The notes under the pieces: generated by a model
Database searches by the model: none
The model's input: the letters and a program-made list of their open reading frames with translations, nothing else
Told to the model about the DNA's origin: nothing
Shown: positions 35,098 through 44,059 of the stretch, in pieces
Layout of the letters: each line of letters begins with the position of its first letter
How positions within the stretch are numbered: position 1 is the stretch's first letter
Source of the DNA: Pseudotabrizicola alkalilacus
GTDB taxonomy: Bacteria > Pseudomonadota > Alphaproteobacteria > Rhodobacterales > Rhodobacteraceae
Reading direction: 5' to 3'
Length of the DNA: 64,000 nucleotides
Assembly: GCF_003443995.1 (NCBI RefSeq)
Contig: NZ_QWEY01000005.1
Location: 62,001 to 126,000, forward strand
Translations under genes and position numbers: made by a program

Positions 35098-36168
35098 TCA
35101 GGCGTCGGGGCAATCCCCCGCCCAGGCCGCCTGCAACAGCTGGCGGACACCGTCACGGGTGACGGGGCGGGGGTTCCAATAGGGATTGGCGGTCGCAAGA
35201 TCTGCGGCGCGGTCCAGGTCCGCCTCGGCCAGCCCCAGATCACGCAGCGCCATCGGCGCGCCGGCGGCTTTGGCAAAGTGCCACAGGCCGGGGCCGGGGG
35301 CCATCCCGAACAACTCACCCAGCGGGGCCAGAAGATCGGGCACGGCATGATCGTTAAAGGCGATGGCATGCGGCAGGATGATGGCATGGGTCTCGGCATG
35401 GGGCAGATCAAAGCTGCCGCCAAGGGTGTGGCACAGCTTGTGATGCAGCGCCATGCCCACCTGACCCAGCACCGTGCCGCACAGCCAGGCCCCGTACAGC
35501 GTCTCGCCCCGTGCGCCCACATTGCCGGGCGCGGCAATCACCTTTGGCAAGGCGTCGCGGAACGCCCGCAGCCCCTCGACCGCCATCAGCGAGGAAATTG
35601 GCGAGCGGTCGCGGGCATAAAGCCCCTCAGCGGCATGGGCCATGGCATTCAGTGCCGAGGCGACCGTCATCGCCACCGGCAGGCTGGTCACCAGTTCGGC
35701 ATCGTAAAGAATGACCTCGGGCTGCACTTTCGCGCTGGTCAGCGTGGTTTTCACGCCATTCTCGGTCTGGCCCAGAATTCCCGTCGCCTCGGACCCGGCA
35801 TAGGTCGTGGGCACCACGATCTGGGGCAGGTCGGTGCGCAGCGCAATCGCCTTGCCCAACCCCGTGGTCGACCCGCCGCCGACCGAGATCACCACATCCG
35901 CACCCAGTTTGCGCGCCAGCTCCGTCGCCTGTTCCGATACGTCCACCGGCGTGTGCATCGTGGCCCCGGTAAAGCGGCCCACCGCCCGGCTGCCGCAATA
36001 TCCGGCAAATTCATCCGCCATATCGGCTTGCTGCGGCGTGGTGAGGATCAGGGCACGGCTGACGCCAAGCGCCTCCATCTCTTCGGCAACAGCCGACCGG
36101 ATGCCCGCGCCAAAGCGCACACGCACCGCCGCACTTCGCGCGGTAAAGTCTTCGCGGAAAAAGGACAT
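35098..36168 (-). CDS. Maleylacetate reductase
   Basis: A 356-residue member of the iron-containing alcohol dehydrogenase superfamily, maleylacetate-reductase branch. The dinucleotide motif is SVGGGSTTGLGKAIA, followed by PTTYAGSEATGILG and the metal/active-site region MALHHKLCHTLGG with HAETHAIILPH. It reduces maleylacetate to 3-oxoadipate with NAD(P)H, the step after hydroxyquinol ring cleavage. It is divergent from a LysR gene, which likely controls it, and precedes the hydroxylase. Confidence 0.92.
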   Translation of the reverse strand: MSFFREDFTARSAAVRVRFGAGIRSAVAEEMEALGVSRALILTTPQQADMADEFAGYCGSRAVGRFTGATMHTPVDVSEQATELARKLGADVVISVGGGSTTGLGKAIALRTDLPQIVVPTTYAGSEATGILGQTENGVKTTLTSAKVQPEVILYDAELVTSLPVAMTVASALNAMAHAAEGLYARDRSPISSLMAVEGLRAFRDALPKVIAAPGNVGARGETLYGAWLCGTVLGQVGMALHHKLCHTLGGSFDLPHAETHAIILPHAIAFNDHAVPDLLAPLGELFGMAPGPGLWHFAKAAGAPMALRDLGLAEADLDRAADLATANPYWNPRPVTRDGVRQLLQAAWAGDCPDA

Positions 36169-36220
36169 CGGATTCCTCCCCTTCGTCAGTCTGGCAGAAC
36201 CCTAGCCCGGCCCCAGAGAA

Positions 36221-36249
36221 ATATTGATCGGATGATGTCGATGTAATAT
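36221..36249. promoter_or_regulatory. LysR-type operator candidate
   Basis: Between the divergent maleylacetate reductase and LysR genes, ATATTGATC and GATGTAATAT form an imperfect inverted repeat spaced by ten bases. This is the place and form expected of a LysR T-N11-A binding site. Confidence 0.45.
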
Positions 36250-36260
36250 CGCCTATTGCT

Positions 36261-37211
36261 ATGAAGATAGACAGCGAACATCTGGAGATTCTGGCGGCCA
36301 TCGTCGAAAAGGGCGGATTGACCGAGGGTGCAGAGGTGCTCGGCAAATCACAGCCCTCGGTGTCGCGCAGCATGGCGCTGCTCGAAGACCGGATCGGCAT
36401 GCCGCTGTTCGAGCCGGGTCGCCGCCCGCTGCGCCCGACCGAGCTGGGGGCCAGTCTTGCCCGGCTGGGTGCGCGCATCCGTGCCGCCAATCAAGAGGCC
36501 AGCCTGCTGGTGCGCCGCTTCCGGCAGGGGCTGGCGGGGCGGCTGCGGGTGGGGGCCTCGCCGATCTTCATGGATGGGGTGGTGGCCAGCATGGTGGCCG
36601 AATTTCAGTCGCGCCATGCAGATGTGCAGATCGACCAAAGCTATGGCTATCTGGACACGCTGGAAACCGGGTTGCGCAATGGCGGGCTGGATCTGGCGAT
36701 CCTGCCGCTGCACCCCAGTCAGGTGCCGCAGGATATGGAGTTTACGCCGCTTTTGTCGGGCAATAACGTGATTGCCTGCCGCGCCGGGCATCCGCTGACC
36801 CGGGCGCGGGCGATCACGCTGGCCGATATCGCGCCCTATGCCTGGATTGCGCCGCCGCAGAACAGCCCGCTCTACCGCGACCTCTTGCGCGCGCTGAAAT
36901 CCATCGGGCAGGAAGATTTCCGGGTGAATTTCTCGGGCGGCATGCTGGCGTCGATCCAGTCGGTTCTGGCCGGGTCGGATGCGCTGACCGTGCTGCCGTA
37001 TTCCGTCGTCTTCATGTCGCGCCGCACCATCCCGCTGGAGGCATTGCCGCTGAAAATCGACCACCCCGACCGCCAGCTTGGCCTGCTGACCGTGACCGAC
37101 CGGCAGGGCCCACCGGCAGTCACGCAGTTCATCACCTTTCTGCAGGCCGAATGTCAGCGGCTGCAAGCCCGGATGGACCATGACCAGCAGGTCACCCGGC
37201 GGCGTGGCTGA
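36261..37211 (+). CDS. LysR-family regulator (first of two paralogues)
   Basis: A 316-residue LysR regulator: an N-terminal helix-turn-helix (LTEGAEVLGKSQPSVSRSMA) and a two-lobe effector domain from about residue 90. It is divergent from the maleylacetate reductase/hydroxylase operon and convergent with the tautomerase/dioxygenase operon, so it is well placed to control both. It is clearly similar in sequence to the second LysR gene at 58613. No good Shine-Dalgarno sequence precedes the ATG. Confidence 0.9.
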   Translation: MKIDSEHLEILAAIVEKGGLTEGAEVLGKSQPSVSRSMALLEDRIGMPLFEPGRRPLRPTELGASLARLGARIRAANQEASLLVRRFRQGLAGRLRVGASPIFMDGVVASMVAEFQSRHADVQIDQSYGYLDTLETGLRNGGLDLAILPLHPSQVPQDMEFTPLLSGNNVIACRAGHPLTRARAITLADIAPYAWIAPPQNSPLYRDLLRALKSIGQEDFRVNFSGGMLASIQSVLAGSDALTVLPYSVVFMSRRTIPLEALPLKIDHPDRQLGLLTVTDRQGPPAVTQFITFLQAECQRLQARMDHDQQVTRRRG

Positions 37212-37214
37212 CCC

Positions 37215-37547
37215 TTACTTCAGCGTGATATAGGTCTCTGGGTCCAGTGACGCGATCCGCACCGCAACTGTCAGCCCCGTCGCGCCGTGCAGATGGGCGC
37301 GCAAGTCATACGCCATCTGCCGCAGCAGCGCAGGTGTCCGCTCCCGATGCGGCAGCACATGCAATTCGGCATTGATCTGCGGCTGGTCGGGCAGGCCCAG
37401 CACCGGGATCACCGCGATCTGACAGGCGGCATGCCCGACCGACAGCGCCTCGCACAGCATGTCGCGCAGGCCCGGCAGCAGGGCGGCAATGCCGGGTCCG
37501 GCGGTCCGATACTGCGTTTCATCCACAAAAAGCTTTACATTGGGCAT
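37215..37547 (-). CDS. Tautomerase-superfamily protein (CHMI-like)
   Basis: A 110-residue protein beginning MPNVKLFVDE. Proline directly after the initiator Met is the catalytic base of tautomerases such as 5-carboxymethyl-2-hydroxymuconate isomerase, whose size it matches. It starts eight bases after the stop of the intradiol dioxygenase, so it probably acts on a ring-cleavage product (enol-keto conversion). The ATG at 37547 fits the required MP terminus; the frame extends upstream into the dioxygenase. Confidence 0.75.
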   Translation of the reverse strand: MPNVKLFVDETQYRTAGPGIAALLPGLRDMLCEALSVGHAACQIAVIPVLGLPDQPQINAELHVLPHRERTPALLRQMAYDLRAHLHGATGLTVAVRIASLDPETYITLK

Positions 37548-37554
37548 GGCGGGG

Positions 37555-38391
37555 TCAGTTCGGGACCAGAATGAAATCAAACGGTGACCGCCAGAGCGTG
37601 TCACCGCCCTCAACCCGCTCATAGGGGGCGATCAGCGTATCCTTGACCCCGAACACCGCATCCGAAGTCAGATAGTCATCGCCGCCGACAAAGGTGTGGG
37701 TCACCAGCTTCTGATAACCGGGGGCGGTGATCAGGTAATGCATATGCGCGGGCCGGTACGGGTGGCGGCCCAGTTGGCCCAGCATCTGCCCCACCGGGCC
37801 ATCATCGGGTATCGGATAGCTGACCGGCTTGATGCCGCGAAACGCATAGACCCCGTCGGCCCCGGTGATGAACCGGCCCCGGTTGTTCCACTTCGGCTGA
37901 ATGCCCGGCTGCTGCACATCATAGAACCCGTCGGCATTGTCGGACCAGACATCCACCGTCGCGCCCTCGATCGGTTTGCCATCCAGATCCAGCACCCGCC
38001 CCTCGAACAGGCAGGGCTCGCCCTTGCCATCAAGGCTGATGTTCTCCCCCATCGCCCGGATCGGCGCATCCGCCACGTGGAACGGGCCAAAGACGGTGTT
38101 TTCCGTTGCAGGTTCCGGGCGGCGGTTGTTGATCGCATCGACCAGCATCGACACCCCCAGCGTGTCCGACAGCAGAATGAATTCCTGCCGCTCGCCGGAA
38201 CAGATCTGGCCGGTGCGGGTCAGAAAGCCGATGCCATACTCCCACTCCTCCTGCGTCAGGCCGACATCCTTTATGAAATCATGCAGATGCCGCACCAGAC
38301 TGGTCATCACGGTCGCCAACCGCGGATCAGTCTGATCGCCCATGCGGCCGTTGACCGTTTCGGCAGAATTGGCTTCGGAAAAATAGCTCAT
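37555..38391 (-). CDS. Intradiol ring-cleavage dioxygenase, hydroxyquinol 1,2-dioxygenase type
   Basis: A 278-residue non-haem Fe(III) dioxygenase. Residues 20-95 form the N-terminal dimerisation domain of catechol/hydroxyquinol enzymes. The iron ligands are Tyr in DGFYDVQ, Tyr in VSYPIPDDGPVG, and two His in RPAHMHY. Context (maleylacetate reductase, hydroxylase) favours hydroxyquinol to maleylacetate over catechol. AGGAGGAA precedes the ATG at 38391, which overlaps the stop of the upstream transporter permease (ATGA). Confidence 0.92.
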   Translation of the reverse strand: MSYFSEANSAETVNGRMGDQTDPRLATVMTSLVRHLHDFIKDVGLTQEEWEYGIGFLTRTGQICSGERQEFILLSDTLGVSMLVDAINNRRPEPATENTVFGPFHVADAPIRAMGENISLDGKGEPCLFEGRVLDLDGKPIEGATVDVWSDNADGFYDVQQPGIQPKWNNRGRFITGADGVYAFRGIKPVSYPIPDDGPVGQMLGQLGRHPYRPAHMHYLITAPGYQKLVTHTFVGGDDYLTSDAVFGVKDTLIAPYERVEGGDTLWRSPFDFILVPN

Positions 38392-39422
38392 GGTCGTTCC
38401 TCCTGGGTAGGGTGGGGGGGCCTTGGCGCGGCATGGCCCAAGGGCAGGGGGTCGTAGCCGATCCGGTGGATCAGCCCGCCCCACAGCCCGCGCCGCGCAA
38501 ACAGCATGATCGCGATACCGATCAGCCCCAGTGCAATCAGATAAACCGTGCCGTAATCGGCCAGCAGTTGTTGCAGCGCGTAAAACACCAGCACGCCGAC
38601 AATCGGGCCGGGCAGGGTGCCGATGCCGCCGATCACGACGATAAAGATGACAAAGGCCGTCCAGTCGATGACCGAAAACGCCGCATCCGGGGTGATGCGC
38701 CCGGTCTGGATGAACAACAGCGCGCCGCACAATCCGGTGGCAAAGGCCGTCAGCAGAAACACCAGCGCCTTGAGCCGGGTCGGGTCTACGCCCACCGATT
38801 GCGCGGCCACCGGGTTGTCGCGCACCGCCTGCAAGCCCAGCCCCATGCGCGAGCGCAGGAACAGCCAGCACGCCAGCAGCATCACCGCCGCCAATGCCAG
38901 CGCCAGCCAATAGGTCACCGCATCAATCGCCGCCGCAGGCGACACGCCCAGCAGATCGCGCACGGCGCCCACGCCCAGCATCTCGCGCGTGGCATCGCGC
39001 GGCAACGCGGTGCCGGTGCCGCCGCCAAGCGCGCGCCACTGGCCAAACGACAGCCGCGCAATATCGGCCACCGCCCAGGTGCCGATGGCAAAATACGCGC
39101 CGTTCAGGCGAAAGGCGAAAAACGCGACCGGAACCGACAGCGCCATCGCCACCACGCCACCGATCAGCACCCCCGCCAGCGGGTCCATGCCCCACAGGAT
39201 GGTGGTGGCAAACATCACATAGGCCCCGACCCCGACAAAGGCCTGCTGCCCGACCGACACCAGCCCGGCAAACCCCGCCAGCAGGTTCCAGTTCAGCGCC
39301 AGCACCAGCAGGCACAGCACCTTGAACAGATCCTGCACCAGAATGCGCGGGCCAAGCACCGGAACCAGCGCCATCGCCGTCAACAGCACCAGACCGATCG
39401 CGAGTGTCACAAGCGTTCTCAT
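38388..39422 (-). CDS. LivM-type ABC permease (transporter 1)
   Basis: A 344-residue inner-membrane permease of the branched-chain-amino-acid importer family, with about ten helices and the loop VRDNPVAAQSVGVDPTRLK. The signature GLVSVGQQAFVGVGAY lies near residue 55. It is the last of four transporter genes (livG, livF, livH, livM order on the minus strand) and is coupled to the hydroxyquinol dioxygenase. Members next to aromatic genes often import aromatic acids; that is inferred here. Confidence 0.9.
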   Translation of the reverse strand: MRTLVTLAIGLVLLTAMALVPVLGPRILVQDLFKVLCLLVLALNWNLLAGFAGLVSVGQQAFVGVGAYVMFATTILWGMDPLAGVLIGGVVAMALSVPVAFFAFRLNGAYFAIGTWAVADIARLSFGQWRALGGGTGTALPRDATREMLGVGAVRDLLGVSPAAAIDAVTYWLALALAAVMLLACWLFLRSRMGLGLQAVRDNPVAAQSVGVDPTRLKALVFLLTAFATGLCGALLFIQTGRITPDAAFSVIDWTAFVIFIVVIGGIGTLPGPIVGVLVFYALQQLLADYGTVYLIALGLIGIAIMLFARRGLWGGLIHRIGYDPLPLGHAAPRPPHPTQEERP

Positions 39423-39431
39423 CGCTGCCCC

Positions 39432-40295
39432 TCAGTCATTCGCGCGCGGAAACAACCCGCGCGGCCGTACCAGCAGCACCGCCACAAAGGCGATATGTCC
39501 GGCCAGTATCTGCCATTCCGGGTTCAGCGCCGCGCCAAAGGCCTGTGCCACGCCAATCACCATGCCGCCTGCCAGCGTGCCCCACAGGCTGCCCAAGCCG
39601 CCGATGATCACGGCCTCAAAAGCGTAGAGCAGCCGCGCCGGGCCAATCGACGGGTCAAAATTCGCCCGCGCGCCCAGATACAGGGCGGCAATCGTGGCCA
39701 CCACCAGCGCAATGCCGGTGGCGATGGCGAAAATCCGGCGCGGGCGGATGCCCATCAGCTGCGCCGTGACCGGATCATCCGACGTGGCGCGAAACGCCCG
39801 GCCCAATGCGGTGTGATAAAACAGCCAGTTCAGCGCCAGAATGACCACAATGGCCGAGCCAAAGGTCAGCAGCGGCATCACCCCCACCGTCACCGGCCCC
39901 AGCGGCAGCGAGGCGCTCTCGACCGGCCCCACAGGCAGCTTGCGGCTGTCGGCGGTCATGCTTTGCAACAGCACGTTCTGGATCACCACCGACAGGCCAA
40001 AGGTCACCAGTAGCGGCGGCAGTATGTCATCGCCCAGCACCCGGTTCAGCAGCGCGGTCTGCAACAGCCAGCCAAACGCGAACATCACCGGCAGAGCGAG
40101 CGCCGCCGCCAGAAACGGGTTCAGCCCCGTTGCGGTGCCGATCCCCAGGATCAGATAGGCCCCCAGCACGATCAGATCGCCATGCGCCAGATTGACCAGC
40201 CGCATGATCCCGAACACCAGACTCAGCCCCGCCGCAAACAGCGCGTAAAGCCCGCCCAGCATCACCCCTTGTACCAGCGTATCCAGCCAGATCAT
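39432..40295 (-). CDS. LivH-type ABC permease (transporter 1)
   Basis: A 287-residue permease with eight to nine helices, starting MIWLDTLVQGVMLGGLYALF. It contains the family segments RLVNLAHGDLIVLGAY, TFGLSVVIQNVLL, FRATSDDPVTAQLMGI and the C-terminal FEAVIIGGLGSLWGTLAGG. It pairs with the LivM-type permease downstream. Its ATG overlaps the stop of the LivF ATPase gene. Confidence 0.92.
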   Translation of the reverse strand: MIWLDTLVQGVMLGGLYALFAAGLSLVFGIMRLVNLAHGDLIVLGAYLILGIGTATGLNPFLAAALALPVMFAFGWLLQTALLNRVLGDDILPPLLVTFGLSVVIQNVLLQSMTADSRKLPVGPVESASLPLGPVTVGVMPLLTFGSAIVVILALNWLFYHTALGRAFRATSDDPVTAQLMGIRPRRIFAIATGIALVVATIAALYLGARANFDPSIGPARLLYAFEAVIIGGLGSLWGTLAGGMVIGVAQAFGAALNPEWQILAGHIAFVAVLLVRPRGLFPRAND

Positions 40296-41005
40296 GCGTG
40301 GTTCACTCCGAAATATGCGTCATGAATCGCCGCGCGGCTCAGATCCTGCGGGCGGCCCGACAGGGTGATCCGCCCCTCCATCATGCAATGCACATGATCG
40401 GCCACCTTCAGCGCCTGCCCGATATCCTGCTCCACCACCACAATCGCGGTGCCGCTTTGCCGGATGGTGGGAAAGGCGGCGTAGATTTCGCGGATCACCA
40501 CCGGGGCCAGCCCAAGGCTCAGCTCGTCACAGAGCAGCACCGTCGGGTTTGACATCAGCGCCCGCCCGATGGCCACCATCTGCTGCTGCCCGCCCGACAG
40601 CGCGGTGCCGGGCTGCGTGCGACGCTCGCGCAATATGGGAAACAGCGTGTAAATCCGCTCCAGCGTCCAGAACCCGCTGCCTTTGCGGGCATGGGCCCCG
40701 ATCTGCAGGTTTTCTTCGACCGTCAGGCTGGGAAACAGGCGGCGGCCCTCGGGCACCATGGCGATGCCAGCGGTCAGAATATCCGGCGCGGGCAGGCGGG
40801 CAATATCGCGCCCCGCCAGCCGGATACTGCCGCCGGTCACGCGCGCAATGCCGGTGATCGCGCGCATCAACGTGGTCTTGCCTGCGCCATTCGCTCCGAT
40901 GATGGCAAGGGTCTGGCCCTGATCCAGTGTCAGATCGACCCCGAACAGCGCCTTGAAATCCCCATAATGCGCGGTCAGGCCCTCAATCTCCAGAAACGCG
41001 CTCAT
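40292..41005 (-). CDS. LivF-type ABC ATPase (transporter 1)
   Basis: A 237-residue ATPase: Walker A GANGAGKTT near residue 37, signature LSGGQQQM, Walker B VLLCDEL with LSLGLAP. The EGRRLFPSLTVEENL segment is typical of LivF. It pairs with the LivG-type ATPase, whose stop overlaps its ATG. Confidence 0.93.
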   Translation of the reverse strand: MSAFLEIEGLTAHYGDFKALFGVDLTLDQGQTLAIIGANGAGKTTLMRAITGIARVTGGSIRLAGRDIARLPAPDILTAGIAMVPEGRRLFPSLTVEENLQIGAHARKGSGFWTLERIYTLFPILRERRTQPGTALSGGQQQMVAIGRALMSNPTVLLCDELSLGLAPVVIREIYAAFPTIRQSGTAIVVVEQDIGQALKVADHVHCMMEGRITLSGRPQDLSRAAIHDAYFGVNHA

Positions 41006-41721
41006 GCTTCGATCCCCAGATAGATCTCCTGCACCTGAGGCGAGGCCATCACCTCCTCCGGCGTGCCCGACATCAGCACCCGGCCAAAGTTCAGCGCGAT
41101 CAGCCGGGTCACCACCGATGTCAGCGCATGCAGCACATGTTCAATCCAGATGATCGCGGTGCCCTCGGCATGGATAGCGCGGATGGTGGCGACCAGATCG
41201 ACACATTCGGCATCTGTCAGCCCGCCCGCAATCTCATCGAGCAGGATCACCCGGGGCCGGGTCGCCAGCGCCCGCGCCAGCTCCAGCCGTTTGCGGTTCA
41301 GCAGCGGCAATCCCCCCGCCTTGCGGTCGGCCAGCGCCGACAGGCCAGTGCGCTGCAGAATGTCCATGCACACCGCAGGCGCCGCCGCACCGCTCAGGCC
41401 ACCGCCAAATCGCGCTGCAACCAGCAGGTTTTCATAGACCGTCAGATGATCAAACGGCTGCGGAATCTGAAACGAGCGCCCGATGCCACTGGCACAGCGC
41501 TGCATCGGAGTCTCGGCGGTGATGTCACGCTCATCCAGCATCACCCGCCCCGCGTCGGGGCGCAGATTGCCGGTGATCAGGTTGAACAGCGTCGATTTTC
41601 CGGCCCCGTTCGGCCCGATGATCCCCAGCGCCTCGCCGGGGGCAAGGTCGAAACTGACATCGTCAGTCACCTTCAGCGCGCCAAAGCTCTTGGACGCGCC
41701 CTGCAAGGACAAGATCGCCAT
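41002..41721 (-). CDS. LivG-type ABC ATPase (transporter 1)
   Basis: A 239-residue ATPase: Walker A GPNGAGKST near residue 38, the LivG segment GIGRSFQIPQPFDHLTVYENL, Walker B VILLDEI with AGGLTDAE. No binding-protein gene adjoins this transporter; the nearest belong to transporter 2 (50513) and the ring-cleavage operon (54674). A hairpin overlaps its ribosome-binding region. Confidence 0.93.
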   Translation of the reverse strand: MAILSLQGASKSFGALKVTDDVSFDLAPGEALGIIGPNGAGKSTLFNLITGNLRPDAGRVMLDERDITAETPMQRCASGIGRSFQIPQPFDHLTVYENLLVAARFGGGLSGAAAPAVCMDILQRTGLSALADRKAGGLPLLNRKRLELARALATRPRVILLDEIAGGLTDAECVDLVATIRAIHAEGTAIIWIEHVLHALTSVVTRLIALNFGRVLMSGTPEEVMASPQVQEIYLGIEA

Positions 41722-41734
41722 ACTGCCTCACTCC

Positions 41735-41752
41735 CCCCGCTGTCCGGCGGGG
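41735..41752 (-). terminator. Hairpin in the leader of the transporter 1 operon
   Basis: On the minus strand CCCCGC and GCGGGG form a perfect 6-bp stem around CGGACA, and the second arm runs into GGGAG, the apparent ribosome-binding site 14 bases before the ATG. It could end read-through from the GMC gene or mask translation. Confidence 0.4.
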
Positions 41753-41840
41753 TTTCCCTCGGGACAGGTTAGCCGCACTGCCAGACGAAGATGATCGGAT
41801 GGCTGCGTCTCAATATCACGTTTCGGTATGAACATGCGGC

Positions 41841-43457
41841 CTAACCCGCAATAATTAGCTCTGCCGCCTTTTCCCCGATCATCACCGCAGGCGCATGGGT
41901 GTTGCCGCTGACGATGCGCGGCATGACCGAGCAATCGGCGATCCGCAGCCCGGCCAGCCCCCGCACCTGCAAGCGCGCATCGGTGACGGCCAGCGGATCA
42001 TCCCCCATCCGTGCCGTGCCGACCGGGTGAAAGATCGTGGTCCCGATCTCCGCCGCCAGCCGCGCCAGATTGGCATCATCCTCCGCCCCCGGACCGGGCT
42101 TCAGCTCCACCGGGGCAAAGCGCGCCAGATGCGGCGTGGCCATCAACCGGCGGGCATGGCGGATGCTGTCGGCGGCCACCTTGCGATCCGCCTCGGTGGC
42201 CAGATAGTTCGGCTGGATAGCCGGTGGCGCAGCAGGGTCGGCACTGACCGCATGGCTCGACCCGGTCGAGGTCGGGCGCAGGTTGCAGACCGACACCGTC
42301 AGCGCGGGCGTCTTGTGCAGCGGCTGGCCAAAGGCATCGAGCGACAGCGGCTGCACATGATACTCGATATTGGCGCGGTCGTGGTCCGGGCCAGAGCGGG
42401 TAAAGATCCCCAGCTGGCTCGGCGCCATAGCCATCGGCCCCGATTGCGTCAGCGCATATTGCAGCGCGATCCCCGCCTTGCCCCACAGGCTGCCCGCCCG
42501 GTCGTTGAGCGTGCGCGCGCCCGAGATGGCAAACACCGTGCGCAGCTGCAGATGGTCTTGCAGGTTTTCCCCCACGCCGGGCAGGGCATGGCAGACCGGC
42601 ACGCCAATCGTGCCCAGCACATCCGGGCGGCCGATGCCCGACAGCTCCAGAATCTGCGGCGTGCCGATGGCCCCGGCACAGAGCACCACCTCTTGCCCGG
42701 CGCGCACCTGATGCAGGCCCTTGCGGTCGCGGAACACCGCGCCGGTCACCCGCCGCCCGTCCAACACCAGACGCAGCACCTGCGCGCCGGTCACGATGCG
42801 CAGGTTGGGCCGCCGCCGGGCCGGGTCCAGAAACGCCTTGCGCGCATTCCACCGCAGGCCGCGCCGCTGGTTGACCGGGAAATACCCCACGCCTTCGTTG
42901 TCACCGGCGTTGAAATCGGCACTGGCGGGGATGCCCATGGCTTGCGCCGCCTGTGCCACCTCGTCCAGTATTGGCCAGTGCAACCGCTGCTGTTCCACCC
43001 GCAATTCGCCATCGGTGGCGTGATGGTCATCCGCCGCGCCGAAATGCCGTTCCGAGCGGCGGAACAGCGGCAGCACATCGGCCCAGCCCCAGCCCGGATT
43101 GCCCAGATCGCGCCACAGGTCATAATCCTGCGCCTGACCGCGCATGTAGATCATGCCGTTGATCGACGAACATCCGCCCAGCACCTTGCCGCGCGGATAG
43201 AGCAGGCTGCGCCCGTTCAGCCCCGGTACGGGCTCGGTGCGAAAGCCCCAGTCCAGCCTTGGGTTCCCGATGGCAAACAGATAGCCGACCGGAATATGCA
43301 CCCAAGGGTGATTGTCGCTGCCCCCGGCCTCGATCAGCAGCACCCGGCGGGTTGGGTCGGCAGACAGCCGGTTGGCCAGCACACAGCCCGACGACCCGGC
43401 CCCCACGATCACCACATCATAGCTGCCGAAATCGGCAGGCGGGTCAGCGAAAGACAT
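41841..43457 (-). CDS. GMC-family FAD alcohol oxidoreductase
   Basis: A flavoprotein of about 538 residues, choline-dehydrogenase-like. The FAD-binding GAGSSGCVLANRLS is near residue 20, followed by EAGGSDNHPW, the GGCSSINGMIYMRG signature and the C-terminal HPVGTARMG and GNTHAPAVMIGEKAA with the catalytic His. Such enzymes oxidise primary alcohols. The frame can start at 43457 or 43472; both lie inside the end of the flavin reductase gene, so the genes are coupled. A role in oxidising a side-chain alcohol of the imported compound is inferred. Confidence 0.88.
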   Translation of the reverse strand: MSFADPPADFGSYDVVIVGAGSSGCVLANRLSADPTRRVLLIEAGGSDNHPWVHIPVGYLFAIGNPRLDWGFRTEPVPGLNGRSLLYPRGKVLGGCSSINGMIYMRGQAQDYDLWRDLGNPGWGWADVLPLFRRSERHFGAADDHHATDGELRVEQQRLHWPILDEVAQAAQAMGIPASADFNAGDNEGVGYFPVNQRRGLRWNARKAFLDPARRRPNLRIVTGAQVLRLVLDGRRVTGAVFRDRKGLHQVRAGQEVVLCAGAIGTPQILELSGIGRPDVLGTIGVPVCHALPGVGENLQDHLQLRTVFAISGARTLNDRAGSLWGKAGIALQYALTQSGPMAMAPSQLGIFTRSGPDHDRANIEYHVQPLSLDAFGQPLHKTPALTVSVCNLRPTSTGSSHAVSADPAAPPAIQPNYLATEADRKVAADSIRHARRLMATPHLARFAPVELKPGPGAEDDANLARLAAEIGTTIFHPVGTARMGDDPLAVTDARLQVRGLAGLRIADCSVMPRIVSGNTHAPAVMIGEKAAELIIAG

Positions 43458-44004
43458 CGCGGTAATCTTCATCCATCAGCGTCAGGCTGGCCGAGCCGTC
43501 TGCGGTTTCGCGCAAGCGGTGCCAGCGCCGGTCCAGATAGATCAGCGATTCCAGCTCCGGTGCGCCGGGCGGTGTGCCGCAATCGCCCTCCAGCAGTTCG
43601 GCGGTCACAAGCGTTGCGCCCTCGACCGGCAAGGTGCCGATGATGCGGGCGCGGAACCATGTCGCCACCGCCGTATAGCGCGGCTCGCCACTGGCCAGCC
43701 GCGCCCACGGGGCCGCCGCGCCGAACCGGTCCGCGCCGGGCGTCGCCCCCAGCAGCGCCAGCTCCAGATCGGCATAGCGCAGCAGGTGAATCACCACCGT
43801 CCCCGCCGTCAGCACTGCCGCCGTAGATCCCGACCGTGACGACAGTGAGAACGCCACAGTGGGCGGCGCGCCACTGACCGAGATCAGCGATGACACGGTC
43901 ATCGCCACCGGGGTCCCGCCCGGATCAGCGGTGATCACCGCCACCCCGGCAGGGTGGCAACGAAACGCCTCACGAAAGGCATCAGAAAGGGCGGGGGCGG
44001 TCAT
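43444..44004 (-). CDS. Flavin reductase-like protein (HpaC type)
   Basis: A 186-residue protein with the flavin-reductase pattern FREAFRCHPAGVAVITAD, PVAMTVSSLISVS and PPTVAFSLSSRSGS. Such proteins reduce free FMN or FAD with NAD(P)H for a partner monooxygenase. The partner is surely the acyl-CoA-dehydrogenase-like hydroxylase encoded immediately upstream. The ATG at 44004 has ACAGGAG eight bases ahead; other ATGs at 44010 and 44040 fit less well. Confidence 0.88.
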   Translation of the reverse strand: MTAPALSDAFREAFRCHPAGVAVITADPGGTPVAMTVSSLISVSGAPPTVAFSLSSRSGSTAAVLTAGTVVIHLLRYADLELALLGATPGADRFGAAAPWARLASGEPRYTAVATWFRARIIGTLPVEGATLVTAELLEGDCGTPPGAPELESLIYLDRRWHRLRETADGSASLTLMDEDYRDVFR

Positions 44005-44059
44005 CAGCATCACTCCTGTAATCCCGCTGGCCAGCCGCAACCGGCCAGCGGGCCTTGGC

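Noticed and set aside
41895-43643. Plus-strand 582-codon open frame
   Set aside because: It is opposite the GMC oxidoreductase, whose FAD and C-terminal motifs are complete.
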